DNA of 64,000 nt, taken from contig CM065297.1 of assembly GCA_032871835.1 (NCBI GenBank), forward strand, positions 18,404,098 through 18,468,097, given 5' to 3'. The notes beneath the pieces were generated by a model that did no database searches, was not told the DNA's origin, and saw only the letters and a list, made by a program, of their open reading frames with translations. Source of the DNA: Dipteronia dyeriana. Taxonomy: Eukaryota; Streptophyta; Magnoliopsida; Sapindales; Sapindaceae. This document shows positions 57,715 through 64,000 of this stretch, piece after piece. How positions within the stretch are numbered: the first letter of the stretch is position 1; every line of letters begins with the position of its first letter. A program made the translations under genes and the position numbers.

Positions 57715-58745
57715 AAAAAAATCGAGAATATTTCAAGCGAGATCGAGGAATTTTTTTAGAAAGAATCGAGAGATTTTTCAAAGTGATAGAGCTTTTGTTA
57801 AATGATCGAGAATATTTTTCATAGAATCGAGAGGTTTTTCAAAGGATTGAGACTATTATGAAAGGGTCGAGAATTTTTTAAAACGATCGAGAATATTATG
57901 ATGACGATCGAGATTTTTTTTAAAAGATCCAGATTTTTTAAAATGATCGAATCGAGAAGATTTTTCTAATAATCGAGAAGATTATTCAAAGAATCGAGAG
58001 TTTTGTGTAAGTGTTGAGAATATTTTCAAAGGATCGAGAATGTTTTCAAACGATCGATAATGTTTTTCAAATGGTCCAGTTTTTAGAAAATGATTGAGAA
58101 TATTTTTCAAAGAATCGAGAGATTTTTCAAAGAATCGAGAGATTTTTCAAAGGCTCGAGACAATTTTCAAAGCTTCAAGAATATTTTCAAAGGGTCGAGA
58201 TTTTTTAAATTGATCAAGAGGTTTTTCAAAGAATCGAGAGTTTTTTCAAAGGGTCGAGAATATTTTCTAATGATCGAGAATGTTTTTCAAAGGGTCGAGA
58301 ACATTTTTAAATGATCGTGAAGTTTTTTCAGTGAATCAAGAGGTTTTACAAATGATCAAGACTAATATGAAAGGATCGAGCCTACTTGCAAAGGATCGAG
58401 AACTTTTGAAACAAATCGAGAACTTTTTAAAATGATCGTGAAGTTTTTTCAATGAATCGAGAGGTTTTACAAAGGATCGAGACTAATTTCAAAGGATCTA
58501 GCCTATTTGTAAAGGATCGAAAACTTTATAAACAAATCGAGAACGTTTTTAAATATCGTGAAGTTTTTTCAATAAATCGAGAAGTTTTAGAAAGGATCGA
58601 GACTATTTACAAATGATCTAGCCTATTTACAAATGATCTAGCCTATTTACAAAAGATCGAAAACTTTTTAAAAAATTCGTGATCTTTTTCAAAGGATCGA
58701 GAATATTTTAAAAGTATCGAGAATTTGTTTCAAACAATCGAGAAT
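57715..58745 (+). repeat. ATCGAG minisatellite of MULE-2
   Basis: About 1.03 kb of the 20-21 bp unit, here in the sense ATCGAGAATATTTTTCAAAG, the reverse complement of the CTCGAT unit in MULE-1. It lies in the putative leader intron of the Ulp1 gene. Confidence 0.8.
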
Positions 58746-60287
58746 ATTTTCTAATTTTCGTGCAGTTTACTGATGTACTGTTTCTATGACATTGCAAATG
58801 ACGAGCGGTATGAAGGAAATGCTTAAAACTGCAGAGGGAGATTGGTTCAAGGGAAAATTGACCCGACACGACCATTTTGAAGCCCTCGCCCGTATAGACG
58901 ATGCACTGAATCGGATCCCTGGAGAGTTTATTGTTTAGAATTGGCATCGGTTCATGGCCTCATGTTTCGGGAATTTCATATCGATGCACCGTGAGCTGAA
59001 GTTTTCTGGTGGTGTTATTCATCAGCTGCTATTGCAGGAGTTGGATCATGATGGGCCGACAGATGAGATGAGGTTCTTGTTAGGGAACCATGTGGTGAGG
59101 TTTTTGAAAGTGGAATTTAGCCTCATCATCGGATTACGTTTTGGAGTCATACAGGACACGAGTATGTATGTTGCAGTTGAGAATGGCATGCATGAACGGT
59201 ACTTTCCTACACATGATGAGGTATCGTTGGATGACTTGAGGGTTGTTCTTACCCAGGGAGAGTTTGAAAAGGCGTACAATGCTGTGAAGTTGTGCCTCAT
59301 TTACATGTTGAACTGGATACTGATGGGGGTGGACGAGAGATTGAAGATTCCAGTTTGGCAGTTTTGGTTGGTAGAGGACCTCAATGCCTTCGATGCGTTC
59401 CCGTGGGGTGCCCATGTCTATAGGCATTCTATATTTTCATTCAAGCATGCCTTACCGCGACATCGTGAGGAGAGATGACAACAGTCACAGGGCGATGTTG
59501 GACATTCCGTGAGGGGGGTATAACATCTACGGTCTATCACACGCACTTTTGGTAAGAAATTTTAATTCCAACATGTACATTTAATTTTTAATCTAAAATT
59601 GTTTTGGATTATAACTGTATGTATCTTTGATGCAGATATTTGCTTTTGAGGTGAACCCCAAACTGGCCGAGGTTTTCGGGACTCGGAGGGTTACAGACCT
59701 TTCCCCTCGGTTGTTGAAGTGAGAGTTGACCAAACAACCTAGAGGGAATAAGCTGGAGAAGATTTTTAGTGCTAGAGTAATTTTTTTTTTAAGTCAGTAA
59801 TTTATATTACTTACGATAAGTAACAATGAAATTCATCTAACTACGGTTTCAGATGTCGATGAGGACGGAAATCGTGCCCACAGCAGCTGAGGCGGTGGCC
59901 CCTTACTTTGCAGGCCTAAGTGAGGGGGGAGCCCGTATGTGCAGGACGACAGGGTTCACCTTTCTACTATCCCTGAGCCGACTACAAGTGCCGTTTGTTC
60001 TGAAGAAGAGGGTGATGGTGGGAGGTGTACTGAGACAGAGGCTTCGGACCTTGCAGGTCCAGATTTCATAGGCATGGACACTGGAAAATCTCAGTCGTCT
60101 CCTCGACGAGTGAGGCAGGTTGGATTTACCACCCGAGGAACTGGTTCAGCTACCAGGGATTCCCGTGATGGCGTTCAACTTGATGGGGAGGTAAGTTGAT
60201 ATGGTAGTTTTATTTTCATTAACAAGAGTTGTTGATTTTTTTCGTATTAACAAAGTTACATGATTTCAAGCACGTTTAGAACATAAC

Positions 60288-60470
60288 TTGAAGGAGTTGC
60301 GTGAAGCCCTCCGGAAGAGTGAGGAGGATCGACAACAACAGCACCGGGATTTGTATGAAGCCCTCCGGAAGAGTGAGGAGGATCGACAACAACAGCACCG
60401 GAATTTGCTCGATTTGTTCCGAAAGAGCGAGGAGGATCGACAACAACAACATAGGGAGTTGCTTGCATTC
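60288..60470 (+). repeat. 54 bp in-frame tandem repeat, coiled-coil linker
   Basis: Three units at 60301-60354, 60355-60408 and 60409-60462 encode variants of EALRKSEEDRQQQHRDLY. The repeat keeps its frame and is strongly charged and helical, likely a coiled coil. It is absent from MULE-1. Confidence 0.85.
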
Positions 60471-60599
60471 ATCAGGGGCCTTCAGGGCTTCAAGACCCAT
60501 ACAGAGGATCCACATACCAGAAGGGCATTTCTGGATAGTGGGGCTCAGTCTCCCCCTCCCTCTCTAAAAGAACAGCCAGCATTTCTCCCTCTCAGAGCG

Positions 60600-60790
60600 A
60601 TTCGCAGGCTCCCCCGCCACCTCCTATCGAGAAGCAGGCTCCCCTTCCATCGACGTCCGAGCAGCAGGCTCCCCCGCCACCTCCTAGCAATTCGCAGGCT
60701 CCCCCACCACCTCCTAGCGAGCAGCAGTCTCTCCCGTAACCTTCTAGCGAGCAGTAGGCTCCCTCTCCACCTCCCCTCTAGCATCAGGCT
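60600..60790 (+). repeat. 30 bp in-frame tandem repeat, Pro-rich linker
   Basis: Units of 30 bases encode EQQAPPPPPS-like decapeptides, partly spoiled by stops. A matching but shorter array is in MULE-1 at 32270-32390. Confidence 0.75.
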
Positions 60791-61908
60791 TCCCCTCCCC
60801 CGTCCTCATCTCAGCAAACCCCGACGGAGGGAGTTCGACAGCACATGTGTGTACTAAAGAGCGGTTGGCAGTTGGTTAGCCCGTACACAGATCCGTGCCG
60901 ACCTAAGAGGGCGAGGGTAACACTAGAGGGACCTGAGCAAGTATTTAATCCCTACGAACTGGTGGATGATACCCAGTTGAAGGCATACAGAGTCTACAAG
61001 AGGAACGTAAATGGGGAACTGTAAGTAAATTTCATTGTTATTTAGGTTGCCGAATTTCTTGTAATGCATTATATGAAAGTATAGATGTTGGAACATTAAT
61101 GCAGATGTGATATTGATTTGCTGGAGCAGGTTGATGCTGCATGGTTCCATCGGTTGCAGACCAACTTCATGGATGTTGATGATCAGGTTTGTGGGAGCGT
61201 AAATCCTGATTTAAGTATTTATTTTATAAGTGTAAATATCCTAACATTTCTTAACGTGTTTATATTCCCAGCATATGGACGCGTACCTCTATATTCTTCG
61301 GAAGTGTCAACGGGTATTTAAGAATGTGTATGGTCAAACGGTTAACATATTGGACTCGCAATTCTTTGTAAGTACTGAAATTAATAATGATAACGCGTTG
61401 TTTTATGTGTGTATGGAAAACAAAAATTAATTTAAATACAATTATTTCTGGAGTCCTTTCTGGAGCACCAATACAGGAAAATGATGCCTTGCAATTCTCG
61501 CGGGCAGATCATCCCGAGCCGTTGGAATGTGTTGAGGTCTTGGTGGAAGGATGACGACCTCACAACGGTCTTTAGGGGTGCCCCGATTGGATGTCGTCCG
61601 TGGCACGAGGTTGACATGGTAAGTGTTACTTGACATGGTTTGCAATTGTATATATAAATGACTTTGTATATCCTAACACATGTTGTTGACGTTTCCAGGT
61701 CCTGATACCGTGCAACATTGGGCGCCAACATTGGTTGCTGGTGACTGTGGACCTCACATGCGGGAAGCTATTTATAGTCGACCCCTGGAGATAGGAGGTC
61801 GAACCTCGTATCCGAAAGCAACAGGTATTCGATTGGTCTGAAGACGATATGGGGATCATTCGGGAGAAGATGGCTGTTGAAATATTTACAAACTCTAGGC
61901 CCGTATAG

Positions 61909-62169
61909 ATTTCTGTAGTAATTCATGTGTATACGTATCAATATTGTTTTATATGATCCAATTACTTTGTATATTTACAAATTCTTTTGTATATGTACCA
62001 ACAGTTTTGCGGCAGTTTACCAATTCTTTTGTATATTTAGAAATTCTTTTATACAAAATTTTTAACATTTTTATATATACCGAGAGTATTTAAATACAAT
62101 TGCATTTCAGTTACTTAACAAGTCATACGAGTTCAAATTATAACAATGTCATCATGATAACGCCTAAAT
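61909..62169. other. convergent intergenic spacer of MULE-2
   Basis: AT-rich, homologous to 30639-30879 in reverse orientation. No gene. Confidence 0.5.
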
Positions 62170-64000
62170 TCATTCCACGGTCCCACCGTCTCTAGTAGGG
62201 CATGTCTGTCTGTTGTGACCAACAGTATGACAGATACTACACTTGCGTCTGTATTCCTCAGGAATGACTCTGCACAGATCTTCATCAGTAAAAGCTGGGT
62301 TAGAGTATCTCCTCGAATTATGTCCTGGTTGTCGACATCACATACAATTCTGTGTGGATGTTCTCTCCGAAGATGAGATACTACGTGAAGCCCTCGGGCG
62401 GCCTGCTTGTCTCTTGGAGCTTGGATTTAAAACGACTCTCTCAGCGATGTCAGATGGCACAATCCAAGTGGAAGGATGTCCAACCGGTATAATAGGTACC
62501 GAGTATGCATCAATAAGTGTTTGTCGCTTGTAGTAGTCCGCACAGAGGGATGTGAAATCCATGTTTCGGTCCCTGTAAAAACATTGAAAACGATGATAAA
62601 ATTGTATGATGTTTAAGTACTATTAATCGTACACAAAATTGTATGATGTACCTTGCAGCAGCGAGAGCGTGAGAATTTAGAAGAAGGTCCATTTGGAATT
62701 TGTTAAATGTGCAGGTCTTCCGGGCTAAGTCAACAGTCCACTGTTTTCCAGCCCGTTTCACCAAAAATATGTTCCAGACAACTGGATTAACGGTCATAAA
62801 ATTGCACTTTTCTACACGTTTCAGGATCACAAGATGTACTGCGTCAGTCAACTGATGACTCATGGATTGTGCAGCCCTATGACGATCGTGAAACCAACGT
62901 TGTAGCATATTCCTAATAAACTCTGCCAAAGTCAACATAGGCAGTTGCCGTGCAAATTTAAGGCATGAGTTTATGCATTCTGCAGTATTTATTGTCATGA
63001 CCCTATACCTTCTGTTGGGGCAGTGAACACAGGACCACTTCTGTGGACCGATATCAATTACATATTCATATGCATTCGGGTGCAAGTTGCGTAACTCTTC
63101 CATATGCCGGTTATATTGCAACTCGGTGTACGTTCGGGCTGCTTTATCCATTATTATGGCAACATCCTTTCTATGATATATTTTCATAAAAGTGCCAGCA
63201 ACATATAGTATGAGTGGCATAAGGGAACACTTTAGAAATCCCTGCTTCAATGCTTGCATGTCGATCAAAAATGAAAACCAAATCATCTATATGGCCAAGG
63301 GCACCTTCCAAGCAATCCAAAAACCACTCCCATGATAGGTTGTTTTTCGAGTCACCGTACCCAAAAGCAATTGGATAAGCCTGTTCATTCCCATCATGTG
63401 CAGTTGCAACAAACATTATGCCCCCGAATCTACCCTTTAAATGGGTACCATCAACGGCAATAACTGGATGCATACACCTTTAGAATCCTCTGACTGAGGC
63501 ACCCAGCGACATGAAAAAGTATAGGAATTTATCATTTTCATCGCATTGTAAGTCAGTTATTGTTACGGGATTTTGTTGTTCCAACACGTAACCGAATGAT
63601 GGCAGCATTTGGAAGCTTTCCTCATGCGTTCCATATGTGAGTGATAAAGCATAATCAAGGGCTTGATGTGCCTTACTGTACATTATTTGGATGCCATACA
63701 TTGTTTTCATGTCGACGATTATGTCCTTCGGACGCATTAATCGACCATCTTGTTGCTGCAATCTAGGTGCAACCACTTCTCCAATTATGACTGCACTAGC
63801 TTGTCGATGGCGGCGGTGAATCTCTTCCAACTGACAAGTGTGTTCGTTGATAAAACTATGTACTTGAAAGTATGTCGATTCATCTCTCCTAACCGTTCTT
63901 AACTTCCATGAACAGTTGTCTATCAAACAAACCAGATGTAATGTTGTCTTATTCGACCTTTTCACCTTCCACTCGAAGTTGTGCCACATTGCAAAATGGC
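62170..64000 (-). pseudogene. mudrA: MuDR-type MULE transposase of MULE-2, partial at the window edge
   Basis: Read from the right edge. The MuDR DNA-binding domain (63989-63780) has CLIDNCSWKLR and the zinc-type HTC. The MULE DDE domain follows: VDGTHLKGRFGG near 63449-63414, with the conserved Asp, and FDRHASIEAGI near 63270-63230, with Asp kept. A stop separates the ORFs at 63481 and a frameshift lies near 63180. The SWIM finger near 62725-62680 is broken: CTF and NSH where CxC and CxH are expected. Two knuckle regions are at the C-terminus, the first with its last Cys changed to Tyr. The gene ends at TGA 62172-62170. The N-terminus is outside the window. Confidence 0.85.

Larger units (their letters stand above)
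58798..61908 (+). pseudogene. DUF1985 / Ulp1-like (C48) protease gene of MULE-2, catalytic Cys deleted
   Basis: ATG 58798 is followed by a TAG at about 58936, then a near-complete DUF1985 domain (58950-59478): FSGGVIHQLLLQELD, MRFLLGNHVVRF, HDEVSLDDLRVVL, then FPWGAHVYRHSIFSF. Spliced exons lead to a coiled-coil linker (60288-60470, three 18-residue repeats) and a Pro-rich linker (60600-60790, QAPPPPPS units). The C-terminal peptidase exons follow, with CRPWHEVDM and HWLLVTVDLTC (His at 61729-61731) and IVDPW. At about 61823 the sequence jumps to FDWSEDD, skipping the stretch that holds the catalytic Cys (NCGPHTL) in MULE-1. The copy cannot be an active protease. Confidence 0.8.
57286..64000 (-). 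mobile_element. MULE-2: second copy of the MULE-1 family, reversed, cut by the window edge
   Basis: Starts GATAAATAAATGGCAC, the same terminus as MULE-1 at 34331 read backwards. It contains the minisatellite leader, a plus-strand DUF1985/Ulp1 gene (58798-61908) and a minus-strand transposase (64000-62170). By eye it matches MULE-1 at about nine bases in ten. Its transposase-side end is outside the window. Confidence 0.85.

Noticed and set aside
58090..58314. ORF with ERFFKES-like repeats
   Set aside because: Same minisatellite artefact in MULE-2.
60256..60515. Minus-strand ORFs with VVVDPPHSSGG-like repeats
   Set aside because: Shadows of the 54 bp coiled-coil repeat of the protease gene.
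60545..60784. Arg-rich minus-strand ORF
   Set aside because: Shadow of the Pro-rich 30 bp repeat.
27336..64000. One giant foldback element with MULE arms
   Set aside because: The arms have different internal deletions and the sequence between them is an older nested locus; two independent MULE insertions explain it more simply.

Overview
The window looks like intergenic heterochromatin from a plant nuclear genome, probably a eudicot. It is AT-rich. Almost everything recognisable is a plant transposable element: Ty1/copia elements with initiator-Met-tRNA-type primer sites, Ty3/gypsy elements of the Tat (Retand-like) type with an antisense extra ORF, MULEs carrying an Ulp1-like protease gene, and a PIF/Harbinger element. 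No intact host gene, rRNA, tRNA gene or CRISPR array was found. Every element gene seen carries stops, frameshifts or deletions, so all coding regions are given as pseudogenes. Coordinates of degraded domains are approximate because they were read by eye.

Layout. 1-19825 is a minus-strand Tat element (A). It reads from the right: 5' LTR 19195-19825, gag 19105-17237, protease about 15674-15062, an RT block that is inverted in place (about 14085-15058, plus strand), RNase H/integrase 14080-11885, an untranslated repeat zone, then the plus-strand antisense ORF (10774 back to 286). Its 3' LTR lies off the left edge. A 6.9 kb gag-only copia element (815-7690, target duplication CATAA/CAAAA) splits the antisense ORF. 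A solo LTR of the same copia family (15675-17236, TCTGG/TATGG) splits gag from protease.

20379-52656 holds the pieces of a PIF/Harbinger-type locus: transposase 20379-21345 and 27102-27187, and a Myb/SANT-like ORF 34788-35615 and 52477-52656. Three later insertions pull it apart: a 5'-truncated copia (B, 21346-27101), a complete MULE (1, about 27336-34331), and a second Tat element (B, 35616-52476, plus strand). Tat B is itself split by copia element C (39342-49153, minus strand, TATTA/TATTG).

52657-57285 is AT-rich and mostly unidentified, with a degenerate array of about 105 bp units, a primer-site relic and a (TA)n run. 57286 to the end is MULE-2, a second copy of the MULE-1 family in the opposite orientation and cut by the window edge.

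The genes belong to transposition cycles: gag and pol for the LTR elements, DDE transposase with a Myb-like partner for Harbinger, and a MuDR-type transposase with a convergent DUF1985/Ulp1 gene for the MULEs. The most unusual structures are the RT inversion inside Tat A, the MULE family whose two convergent genes each appear to have a 5'-leader intron filled with a CTCGAT-type minisatellite, and the different loss-of-function deletions in the two MULE copies.
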